From Choanephora cucurbitarum (Eukaryota > Mucoromycota > Mucoromycetes > Mucorales > Choanephoraceae), in NCBI GenBank assembly GCA_025331435.1, contig JAIWNI010000013.1, forward strand, positions 124,001-188,000: DNA of 64,000 nt, written 5' to 3'. This document shows, piece after piece, positions 31,847 to 41,499 of this stretch. Position 1 is the first letter of the stretch; the number at the start of each line of letters is the position of its first letter. The translations under genes were made by a program, and so were the position numbers. The notes below the pieces were generated by a model. The model was not told the DNA's origin. It did not search any database and saw only the letters and a list, made by a program, of their open reading frames with translations.

Positions 31847-32015
31847 CAACAGCTGCTTTTTTTTTAAAAAAAAAGTATTTATGTTCTTTAGAAGCGCACT
31901 CTTATATTGAGAACACTCTTAAATCGGATGGTATTTTAGCGCTTGAAGCGATTTTCAAGCACTCTTATGTTAAGCATACTCCTAAATCAAATACTCTTAA
32001 ATCGCGCGACTACTG
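31847..32015. mobile_element. Short TIR element (MITE-like), copy B
   Basis: This 169-bp element is flanked by TA on both sides (31845-31846 and 32016-32017). Left end: CAACAGCTGCTTTT. Right end as reverse complement: CAGTAGTCGCGCGATTTAAG. The interior has CACTCTTATATTGAG, a GCGCTTGAAGCGATTTTCAAG segment shared with the copy at 40121, and repeated ACTCTTAAATC units. A possible second left terminus (TAATAGTTGCTTCATCTAAG, also after TA) begins at 31819, suggesting a nested or duplicated end. No ORF is present, so it is non-autonomous. Confidence 0.7.
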
Positions 32016-32017
32016 TA

Positions 32018-32161
32018 TATTCTTGAGAAATGTACCCTCATATTAAGCATATTTTTGAATCAAATGGCGCTTAGGGCTTGAAATGCGTTTGATTCTTAAG
32101 ACGTGTTACTCAATCGAACATACTCTTAAGACTAACTTACTCTGAAAGCCAGTCATTACTG
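32018..32161. mobile_element. Short TIR element, copy C, partial
   Basis: Directly after copy B, the text TTCTTGAGAAATGTACCC, then TCATATTAAGCATA and GGGCTTGAAATGCGTTTGATT, repeats the element interior. It most resembles the copy at 44407. The left terminus is absent. The right edge is only a weak match (AGTCATTACTG), so the end coordinate is approximate. Confidence 0.45.
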
Positions 32162-32980
32162 TGCTGCTTTATTAATTTTTGATATTTACGGTTAAAAGTT
32201 GAAAGCACTTTTCTGATTAGTAGCAAGATCATTCGTACTTTGCCTTATCATCTTTAGTCAAAAAAACAACTTGACTGTATGTTGTCATCCATAAGAAGCA
32301 ACTTATAAAGAATGGTGTTACAGTGATCAAAATATCATGATCACCTAATTCTTCATGATATCATCTTTCATGTCAAAAAAAACAATAACTGTAAATGGCT
32401 CTCGATCGCTGTTAAACATACAGACAAAGGAGCGAAGCAGAAAGGAAGATCTTGTTATGCTCTGGGCCTCTATCGAGATATCTATACAGATGCGCTCATA
32501 CTCTTTATCTCTACAGCATAAAGAAACCTGTTTGTCGAGTCTCTCTCAACATGTTTGAATGGGCCCAACTATCTTTTCTTGACCACACATCAAAGCATTC
32601 ACGTTTATTCTTCTTTTTTTACGCGTCGCTTAAATACGCATGGGCTTAAAAGGTAATAATATAGCCTTGCTTATCCATAAAGGCTAACACGTTTTGCATA
32701 ATTTCGGTGTTTTGGAACAATTGCATTGTAGTTCGACTAAGTCAGTATGTTACTCAGTTCAATTTCATCATCATCAAGTAGACAGTGAAATGAAAGGAAA
32801 CTATGTAATCTCATTTTCAAAAGTGTCGGAGAACAGTTCGCGAAATTATGCCTATGTTCCTTGTCAATAATGATTTCATTTCCTTTCTCTCTATTTAAGT
32901 CGGAAAGTCAGAAAATCAATGACTTCATTTTAGCGTCATGATTCAATGTCTATCAAAGAAAATGACGTGCTGAGACCAAG

Positions 32981-32988
32981 TATAAAAA
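32981..32988 (+). promoter_or_regulatory. TATA box of the Rtc3-like gene
   Basis: TATAAAAA lies 69 nt upstream of the ATG at 33050. The gene has codon bias typical of high expression. Confidence 0.6.
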
Positions 32989-33049
32989 GAGAGAAAGAGT
33001 TTAACGAAAATAAGTTTATAGTTTCTTTTATCTATATTATACAATAAAC

Positions 33050-33331
33050 ATGCCATCTGAACACGCCGTCAAAGTTGTCTACAAGGGTACCGAAAGCACT
33101 GAATTCTTCGTCATTGCCAACTCTGAACAAGTCAGCAAGTGGAAGAGTGACAAGTCCACTCCTTTAGTTGATGTTGTTCAATCATTCGATGTCTACACTA
33201 CAAGTGCCGGTGGTAGTACTGGTGAATACATCAAGCCTCCCAAGGGTGTTCTCGAAAGCAACTTCAACACTAGCAACACTGATGAAATCGTCAAGAAGAT
33301 CCTCTCTGAAGGTGAAGAAAAGGGTTTCTAA
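33050..33331 (+). CDS. RTC3: SBDS N-terminal-domain protein, Rtc3-like
   Basis: The 93-residue, intronless product matches the small fungal proteins made only of the N-terminal SBDS-like domain (yeast Rtc3/YHR087W), which have been linked to stress and RNA metabolism. The recognisable pattern is VKVVYKGTESTEFFVIANS, VSKWKSDKSTPLVDVVQSFDV, then the glycine/serine turn and LESNFNTSNTDEIVKKIL. Full SBDS ribosome-maturation proteins have two further domains that are absent here. Codons prefer C in the third position, and a TATA box sits 69 nt upstream, both in keeping with strong expression. It lies tail to tail with glycerol kinase. Confidence 0.88.
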   Translation: MPSEHAVKVVYKGTESTEFFVIANSEQVSKWKSDKSTPLVDVVQSFDVYTTSAGGSTGEYIKPPKGVLESNFNTSNTDEIVKKILSEGEEKGF

Positions 33332-33520
33332 GCTTAAATTATTTTGTACATTTTCTTTGAAACAAATAAAGTCTTTGTCTTTTTGTAAATAACATCAAAA
33401 CAAACAAGCTTTTTTTTTTTTTTGTTTATTTTTTTTTTTATTCATATGTTTGGTATATATATACAATTGGAAAAAGGGTATAGAAATAAAAAGGGCTAAA
33501 TATAATACAGGATTTTTTTT

Positions 33521-35252
33521 TTAAGCTTCTAAGACAATATCGTGTGTGGGAGCAGTTGTGTTGGCGTTGGCCCATCCATAAGAACGTTTCACAGCTTGTT
33601 CCCAGCCGTTCACCATCTTGTTACGTCTCTTTTCAGAAATCTTGGATTCGAAATAAGTTCTATCTTCCTTGTTGATTTCTGACAATTCTTCAAATGACTT
33701 CCAGATTCCCATGGCAAAACCAGCAGCAATAGCAGAACCAAGAGCAGTTGTTTCGCGCATAGAGGGTCGATCCACTTGAATGCCAAGAACATCAGCTTGG
33801 ATTTGCATGCAGAGGTCAGAGTTAGACATGCCACCATCTACCTTGAGAGAACGAAGGGGAGATTGAGCGTCCATGTTCATGGCTTCTAAAATGGCGCGAG
33901 ATTGATAGCACACGGCTTCAAGAGTGGCACGACAAATGTGTTCGAGTCTTGTGAAATGTGTAATACCACAGATGGTACCCCGGGCATCTGATCGCCAGTA
34001 GGGCGCAAAGAGACCTGCAAAGCCAGTAACAAAGTAGACGCCAGAAGTAGAAGAGACCTGAGAAGCCAAGTTGTTGAGTTCAGCAGTATCAGCAATAACG
34101 CCGAGATTGTCCCGAAGCCAGTTGATAGAAGATCCAGCCACGGCTACAGAACCTTCCAGAGCATAGGCAGGCTCTGCGTCGCCGAACTTATAGGCTACCG
34201 TGGTTAAAAGGCCATTTTTGGATTGAACTGGTTGGTTACCAGTGTTGAACAACATGAAACAGCCTGTACCATACGTATTCTTGGCATCACCTACTTCGAA
34301 ACACTGTTGACCGACAAGGGCAGCTTGTTGATCACCCAAGCAACCGGCAATAGGGACACCAGTGAGAGAGCCTTCTGAAACAGTACCATAAACTTCAGAA
34401 GATGAAACAATACGAGGCAAAAGAACTTGTTCGAAGCCAAAAAATCTATGTATAACGTTAGACAAGAAAGAAAAAGAGATTGTCATAGAAGATGTACTTA
34501 CTCAATTGATTTGGGGCTCCAATTAAGAGTGTGAATATCCATCAACATGGTTCTACTGGCATTTGTTACATCGGTCACAATAACCCCATTATGATCTAAA
34601 CCACCAGTAAGATTCTGCGGAAAAGGGATGAGAAACGAGCTATGCCATAAAAAGAAGGTATACACTTACATAAATCAACCAAGTATCCACTGTACCGACA
34701 CGAAGTCTATTTTGATTGCGAGCCTGTGAAACGACGGGAACATTGTCTAGAAGCCAGCGAAGTTTCACACCCGTAAAATAGGTAGCCAAAGGCAAACCAC
34801 ACACATCTTTCAAGGCATCTACGCCCTTGTCAGACTTCTTTGCTAATTCTTCAACTGTCTCGATCGTACGGGCATCGCTCCAGATGATAGCAGGATACAA
34901 AGGATGGCCAGTAAGAGCGTCCCAGGTGATTAATGTTTCTCTTTGGTTGGTTAGACCAATACATTTGATGTCTGAAGCATCATAACCCATAAGTGCTAAT
35001 TTGCTTATGGCGTGTTCAATGCATGTATGAACAGAATCTAATAGTTCGTAAGGATCGTGTTCAACCCAACTAAAGATGATTTTGTCAGCTCAATGTCTTG
35101 GTTGTTTCTTTACTGCTCTTCTCTTACCCAGGCTGAGGATAGCTTTGTTCAAATTCCATTTGGTGAAAGGTGACGATTTGGCCTTTTTCATTGAAAATGA
35201 CGAATCTTGTGGAGGTAGTACCTTGGTCTATAGAACCGATAAATTGAGGCAT
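33521..35252 (-). CDS. GUT1: Glycerol kinase
   Basis: This enzyme phosphorylates glycerol with ATP to glycerol-3-phosphate, the entry step of glycerol use. It is an FGGY-family carbohydrate kinase. Four exons (35128-35252, 34670-35069, 34502-34614, 33521-34445) give 520 residues. [20 protein letters not shown] is the N-terminal ATPase loop. [40 protein letters not shown] and the FGGY C-terminal signature region [20 protein letters not shown] follow. The substrate-contact RE of NQRET is present. The usual lysine/arginine-rich fungal C-terminal anchor is not seen, so a cytosolic location is most likely. Confidence 0.97.
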
Positions 35253-36592
35253 AATATGACAGAAAGTTATAGGAAAGAGGTAAAGGAATAAAGAAAAAAA
35301 AATTTAAAAAGATCAAAACAACTGCTTATTATACTTTTTCTCCACTTTTTTTAACCTTGATTCACAAAAGAGGAAAAAAAGTCGGAGTATACAGAGATCG
35401 ACTTTTCTGATTCAATACGAGCTCTGATTGGTACGTATTTCTAAGATTTGAAAATGTCCGTAAAATCAAAAAAATGCAAAAAAAAAACCCTTACTGCCTC
35501 CTACGTTACACAGTTGGCATGTGTTTTATTGTGTAGATACTAAAATTAAAATCTGATCAAGCATCACAGCTATTCTATTGCCTACTTTGACTTTAGTTCA
35601 TCCAAAAAAGGAAGTTATTTTCCACACCTGGTACAAATTAGCTTGATTAAATGTAAGTTCACAGAAAAATCGATGGAGACTAGCAATAAGATTTGTCGAG
35701 ACAGTTTACTGAATCGTCTTGATAGAATGTTGCCTCAGATGTGACATGTTACACGGGTTTGTTTACATGAATGTATAGGGAGAATATATAGCCCTCTCTC
35801 TCTGGTCTTTTTCCCTAAATAGCTGTGTGGCTTCACTTGAGAATAAATGGAAGCCTAGTAAGGTAGATCATAGACTAGAGATAGGCTATATCATCTAGAG
35901 TCTTACTTAGTTCTGTTTTTTCATTTATTGATGACTACACATTTACTTCATTCATTTTTATCGCCCTAGACTTCGTTATTTTTAGACCAATTAGAACTCT
36001 AAATCCTCGATGAAATAAGTAGTTTTTAAAGCAAAACACACAAACTCTAAACTATATACTCTAAAGCTACAAAAGTTACTTTATTTCTTGTGATGATGTC
36101 TTGATATATTTATAGTTCTAAATAGAAAGGCTGCACATCAAATCCGAGCTAAAAAAAGATTGATGTGAAATTCAAGCCTAAATTTCATCTCCCCCATAAC
36201 TTTCAATACAAAGCTAGTTTAAATGACTGACTATTACTCAGATAATTTTATAGGGTCTATACCACTTTTAACTTCTCTATGCACTATTATGCATAATGTC
36301 ATATACATCATGTCTACATAGAATGACAAGAACATTAATCATTGAGTTCTAATTGGTTGTGTTTTATTTGTTATTCTTCTACCAGACTATCGTTTTAGAC
36401 TTTATTTCTTGCTTTTTTTTTTCGTATATATACATGACCTATCCATCAAATCATTATACTGTACTTTACATTACGTCAAAAAATTTGCTTCTATTTGAAA
36501 TCAATAACTTGATATGTATATATTTACTATAAAAAGTGCTTTTTTTTTCTATCTAGAATAAGGCTTATATAATAGAATGTGATCGCTCATTT
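35253..36592. other. Intergenic region
   Basis: This separates the glycerol kinase start from the zinc transporter stop. It is AT-rich with frequent stops in all frames. I see no exon, TIR or structured RNA. The first few hundred bases should hold the glycerol kinase promoter, but no TATA box is clear. Confidence 0.5.
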
Positions 36593-38030
36593 CTAATTTC
36601 TAGGAGAACACATTTCAGGTCGACAATGACTGGTGAAATCAGCCTTTTCAGATTCAATCTGTAAAGTAGAATGATGAACACCATACAAATCGCATACAAC
36701 CTTTTGACTTTGAGCCAAGATATCGTCATAGTGATTTTTCTTCTCGAGCGAAACAGTGATATGAGCCGTAAGAGAACTCTTACCGGGACTTAAGGTCCAG
36801 ATGTGCAAGTCATGAACGGCAACGACACCGGGAATTTTCAAGAGTGACTTTTCAATAGCTTCAGGTTGAATGTGTCCTGGTGCACCTTCCATAAGGACAG
36901 CAAGAGAATCCTTAACAAGATGGTATGTTGTGTATAGTACAATGATAGAAAAGACAAATGTACAGATGGGGTCTACAATGGTATACTCTGGCTTAAAGAG
37001 CAAGATGATAGATGAGATGAGAACACCTAAGAGAAAAAAAAGCAAGAATTAACACAAAGATCCAGCTTTCCAAACTTCAAATTGCATTACCAATAGATGC
37101 CAACAAGTCACCAATGACATGAAGTGCTGCTGCTCTAAGATTAAGGTTGGTGTCCTTAAACAAACAGTCAGTAAACAATTGTACTCTCTTTCTACCCACT
37201 TATTCCTGGCTTACATGGCTATGTGAGTGAGATGCTTCATGATCATGGTCATGGTCATGGCTATGTTCATGATGATGGTGGTGGTGGTGTCCTCCCAAGA
37301 CAACAGCAAGTCTAAAGAGAGATTAATCGACTGAAATAGCACATTGCTGCTCCAACTTACACAATGTTGATCATCACACCAATGGCTGCAGTGATACACA
37401 TCTAGAGTTTGCGATTGTTAAGAAGAAGGGAACTTCTATCAACTACAAGAAAGAGATCTATACTTACGAGTTTGGCATCAATGACCTGAGGAGTACGAAT
37501 TCTTTCAATCGCCTCAAATACTAAAAATCCAGTCAAAACCCAAATGGTCAGCACTGAAACAAGGGCAGAGATAACCTCAGCTCTATGGAAACCGTAAGTA
37601 TGTCCTATAAACCAAGCTATCAGTATATGGTATACTTGCACTCTTGTCTCTTTACTTACTTTTAGTGGGAGGCTTTTCAGCAAGGTAGATAGCAGCAAGT
37701 GCAACAATAAAACTAGCGACATCTGAAAGTAAATGAAAGGCATCGGACATCAAGGCTAAAGAGAAAATCATGCATAGATTAGCTATAGGTTACATGGCAA
37801 CCACTTTTTTTTTAAAAGACTATACCTAGTGAGTTAGCAAAGTAACCAGCAACTAACTCTGTTGCAAAGAACACAAGAGCAATACTGGTTGCAATAGTGA
37901 GCTTTCTCTTTGTTGATTTGTTGGTCAGTTCAGACTTTGAGGCCAGATTAGAACATGATGAAGAGTTGTGTAATTCAGTAGGTCGAATCAAAGGAGTGTG
38001 CTCAGTAGCATGCTCATGTACATGAGTCAT
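36593..38030 (-). CDS. CDF-family zinc transporter (SLC30/ZnT, Zrc1-like)
   Basis: This metal/proton antiporter should move Zn2+ out of the cytosol into the vacuole or other organelles. Seven exons (37826-38030, 37660-37755, 37468-37604, 37361-37401, 37215-37311, 37091-37154, 36593-37026) give 357 residues. Six membrane spans are visible. The metal site residues appear in SDAFHLLSD and, in the fifth span, HVIGDLLASIG. A histidine-rich cytosolic loop after span 4 contains seven consecutive His followed by HD repeats, typical of ZnT proteins. The C-terminal cytosolic domain contains VHDLHIWTLSPGK. The HRAEVISALVSVL motif follows span 2. Vacuolar versus Golgi placement cannot be told from sequence alone. 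Confidence 0.96.
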
Positions 38031-39854
38031 TATAAACTAACAATTGAAAAAAAAAAGTTAAATAAGTCAGAAAAAAGAAAAAAAAAAGAGCTTTATTCAG
38101 CTAGCTAAAGCAAGTCACTTGCACTGTTTCTCCTTCAGACACAATAGGGACACATGCTGAGCTAGAGCCAATGAGCTTATGAAGAATTCGAGTTGCTTGT
38201 GTCACACTTGTTAAGGTTGTTGTGTTTTAGGCAAGTTACACTTCTACGCTTCTTTCTTTTATTCTGTTGATCGTTACTTTGACTTTGTATACTGATAGTG
38301 TTTCATCCATTATCCCAGGAATTTTTCCTTTTTGTTTTCTTCAATTAGGAGAGAGTTTGTTGTATGTTATGAAAAAGGAGGTCAATGCTCCTTAACTAAC
38401 ACGAAAGTCAGCTCATGGCACCAAGCTAGTAGATCGATGCTTCGATATTGTAAGCTCTTTTGCCTCACTTACTAGTGCTTCATTTTTCGCCGCTTCAAAC
38501 CTATGATTCTTCTTGTTACTGAGTTAGTTATAAGAAGCCCATCAATCTCTTTTTTTTTCTTTGAACCAACAAGACCATATATTTTTTTCCATAGCATAGT
38601 GCAATTAACAATCTAATGAAGTACAATATCTAAGCTAGAATGCATAGATTTGTGTCTATAGAAAGAAAAATAATCAGATACTGCTTCCGGCGATCCAAGA
38701 AACAAAGAAGATATTCATGGTAATACCACCTGTCTTTGGACATTACACACGCTAAGGTTGCCATTCAACTTTTATGACAGATAGCAAAATTCAATCAACG
38801 CGATTTTGCAAAGAACAAGAAAAGACATCAATTTCGTTCAGACATCGTTCTCACAAGGCGAGAAATCCCAATTAATTTGAACAATGAGTACAATTGACTT
38901 ATGAAATCCATTGGCATCAACGAATGAAGAAAGTGTTATAAGCCTTTGCTTGATTTCATTGAATCTTGTATTCTTTAGGAAAGACGTAACTTCTCTTGTA
39001 CAAAACGCTATTGTTTCATTTAAAGAAGATAACTCAGAAGGTTTTGCGCAAGTAGTACGTGTGAACACTAAGTTCTTTGTGAAATAAAGATTAAAGTTTC
39101 CCGTCCAAGCTAAACCTCTTAGAGAATTAGGTTGGCAAAAAAAAAAAGAAAGCTGGATGCTACTTAATCCATCTATGCTTCATTCTACGAATTTTTCTTT
39201 TCTAAATGTGTATAAGCAAAGGCGTTATGAAATATTTCTAGTTTTTCTCTTTTTCTCATTGGGGGGTATCTTTCATTAGAATTGTTTGTGTGCGTCAACA
39301 CATTCCCTCTGCTGTTTTCTCTCTGACTGTAAAGTCATAGCCTTTCGTACATTCGAGAACTTCCTGCATAAGAGATTAGATTATATCATCGACATACATG
39401 TGCAGATAACTGTTGAGCATAATATTTGCTGACAACTGTTTATCCGTTTAGCATTGTGTATCACAAATACGGACTTACTATCATCTCTCTACATCGTGGA
39501 GTTTGAGTTTCAACCAATAAGAAACCATGTAGGTTCTTGGTAATTTAGTGACCCTAATAGTTGGATTTTATACATTTGAATCAAGCACTTTCCTATGACT
39601 CTGGAGACCTTTAAACTAGACAATAAAAAAGCCCATGCGTTCATGTACGATCCGAAAATAGCTGATTCCAGTTCGCCAAACATACATTGACCGCCAATTT
39701 TTATACTACAAATGGCTCATATAGACAAACTATGTAGACACATAGAGAACATTTTCCTACCACATAGTTTGAAAAAATCTACGTAAGTTCCTCTATTCGG
39801 TGAAATTCAAACTTCTGAATTTAGAAGGACGGAAGTAGAGAGGGCTTGCAGGTC

Positions 39855-39964
39855 CACGGATTAAAGTTTACGAACGGAATCATCAAGCCCGTCCTCAATT
39901 TTTGTTCTAAAATGCCATAATAGGGACGGAGTACGGCCTGTCCGTCCCTAAACTTTTATCCGTG
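39855..39964. repeat. Near-palindromic inverted-repeat element, about 110 bp
   Basis: The left arm begins CACGGATTAAAGTTTA and the right arm ends TAAACTTTTATCCGTG, its near-exact reverse complement. Inside, ACGAACGGA and CCCGTCCTCAATT on the left pair with GGACGGAGTACGG and TCCGTCCCT on the right. A compact hairpin AGGGACGGA...TCCGTCCCT lies in the right half. The whole could fold into one long hairpin, as foldback MITEs do. A target-site duplication is not clear. Confidence 0.6.
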
Positions 39965-40120
39965 CTGGATTTCTTCAATGGACGCCTTCTACAACTTGCA
40001 GCTTGTTCAATATTTTTTTCTTCTTCTTCAACAAGCAATCAATGTCTTCATTTTCTTATCTCAGCAATAGTGTATTCTTGTTCGTATGGAAGGAAGAAAG
40101 CTTGTTCAAAAAGCATTATA

Positions 40121-40293
40121 CAATAGTCGCTTTATTTAAGAATGTGCATATTCTTGAGAAATACACTCTTATATTGAGCATACTCTTGAATCGAATTGTA
40201 TTTTAGCGCTTCAAGCGATTTTCAAGTTGAAGGATTGTACTCTTATCTTGAGCATAATCTTAAGTCAAACACTCTTAAATCGAGCAACTACTG
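40121..40293. mobile_element. Short TIR element (MITE-like), copy D, best preserved
   Basis: This 173-bp element is flanked by TA at 40119-40120 and 40294-40295. Left terminus: CAATAGTCGCTTTATTTAAG. Right terminus as reverse complement: CAGTAGTTGCTCGATTTAAG. The first 25 positions match at 20. The interior carries two copies of a CTCTTATMTTGAGCATA unit followed by CTTRARTC, and a CGCTTCAAGCGATTTTCAAG segment that is itself palindromic in part. No coding capacity. TIRs plus TA flanks suggest mobilisation by a Tc1/mariner-type transposase encoded elsewhere; this is inference. Confidence 0.75.
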
Positions 40294-40395
40294 TATTTAG
40301 AGGTATAGCGTTCATAAGCATATGTCATGTTTTATGCAGCTCTTTTTTTTTTATGAACGAAATCATCAACCTTGCATGAATTCTCTCATTTAATA

Positions 40396-40494
40396 CAATG
40401 GTCGCTTTTATTTAAAAGTATTCATATTTCTCAGAATTGCACTCTTATTTGAGCATAATCTTAAATTCAACACTCGTAAATCAAGTAGTTATTG
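40396..40494. mobile_element. Short TIR element (MITE-like), copy E, short form
   Basis: A 99-bp copy with left end CAATGGTCGCTTTTATTTAA after TA (40394-40395) and right end (reverse complement) CAATAACTACTTGATTTACG. The interior keeps a single CACTCTTATTTGAGCATAATC unit (read with one break), so it looks like an internal-deletion form of copy D. The right flank is TC, not TA. Confidence 0.65.
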
Positions 40495-41499
40495 TCATGG
40501 CTTCTTCTTATTATCCCTGAGGAAGCAAAGACTACGATTAATAGCCGAGCTAATCGTGCCTTACAAGCTAGCCTGTTTCTATTACGCTTTGGAAAGTGTC
40601 TAGTTTGTAGTCTTCCAAGAAGGTGGTTGAAAAATGTAATGGAGAAACAGTCATGACGATGAGCAAAACTAAATTTAGACATATATATATATATACATAC
40701 ATTGATGCATTAGACGTATACATTCTTTATTTTTGATGTTGTCAGAAATTATGGCACACTTGAAACTTTTCTTCTTGAGAAAAGTATAGTTTCATTCACA
40801 GAGAACAGGGCTTTATTTTAGAGTTCTTCTTTTATTGTAGTCATTGCCACCTTTAGACTTGATGCAATATGCTGTTTGACGAAATATCGCAATTTATTGA
40901 GGTTCAAATCTCTTGGTTACACCCAATTGAGAAGGAAGAGAAAGAGCTTATTTTATTGCCAACAGGAAGTAAGCTTTGTGTTTCTATAGTGGCTCTACAG
41001 AAATGAGCTCTTCTGATGCTTGCAAGATCGTGTTTAGGAAAGGCAAAGCATAGATCGAACTACCCTTAATAAGCTATTAAAAAGAAGAAAGGAGAGGTTG
41101 TGCTTTGTCTCACTATTCAGAAAGTTTTGTACCGGGTATTGTTGCCAAGTAATTGGCACAGGCGTGATTATGTAGACTACCCAACAACTAACATCTATGC
41201 CATTCAAACAAAAAGTAACACACCATCTTATAGATCTTTAGTCTGCTGGGATATCTTCCTCCTTTTCTTTTATTCATCTACTGTGAATGCGTACTTGAAT
41301 GTCCTTACAAAGCAATTTACATCTCAAGGTTATTAACATTTATTACCTCAAAAAGGTCAGTGCCTTATACCATAGGGAAAACTCAATTATAGAAGGTAAC
41401 ACAAAATTGATGTTTTTAAAAAATGTAATTAACATCACACGTTTTTCAAACTTATTTTTTTTTCTTTCTTTCTCATATTTTTATTTTTCGCTTTGCACT

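Larger units (their letters stand above)
30703..33049. other. Gene-poor intergenic region with element relics
   Basis: About 2.3 kb between PRELI and the Rtc3-like gene. It holds copies of a short TIR element (listed separately), a (GA)n microsatellite at 31499-31522, and short open frames without intron structure or family similarity. The stretch near 32380-32650 has open segments in several frames and may be a decayed coding relic, but I cannot assign it. Confidence 0.5.
38031..41499. other. Gene-poor intergenic region with repeat elements
   Basis: About 3.5 kb between the zinc transporter and PMT2 genes. It holds two TIR elements and a hairpin-like repeat, listed separately, a short (AT)n run at 40681-40694, and scattered short frames without family similarity. 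The 40500-40680 stretch has an open minus frame that I cannot relate to any transposase or other family. Confidence 0.5.

Noticed and set aside
40855..40925. Possible tRNA B-box (GGTTCAAATC) near 40899
   Set aside because: No matching A-box, no cloverleaf arms and no anticodon stem could be drawn around it.
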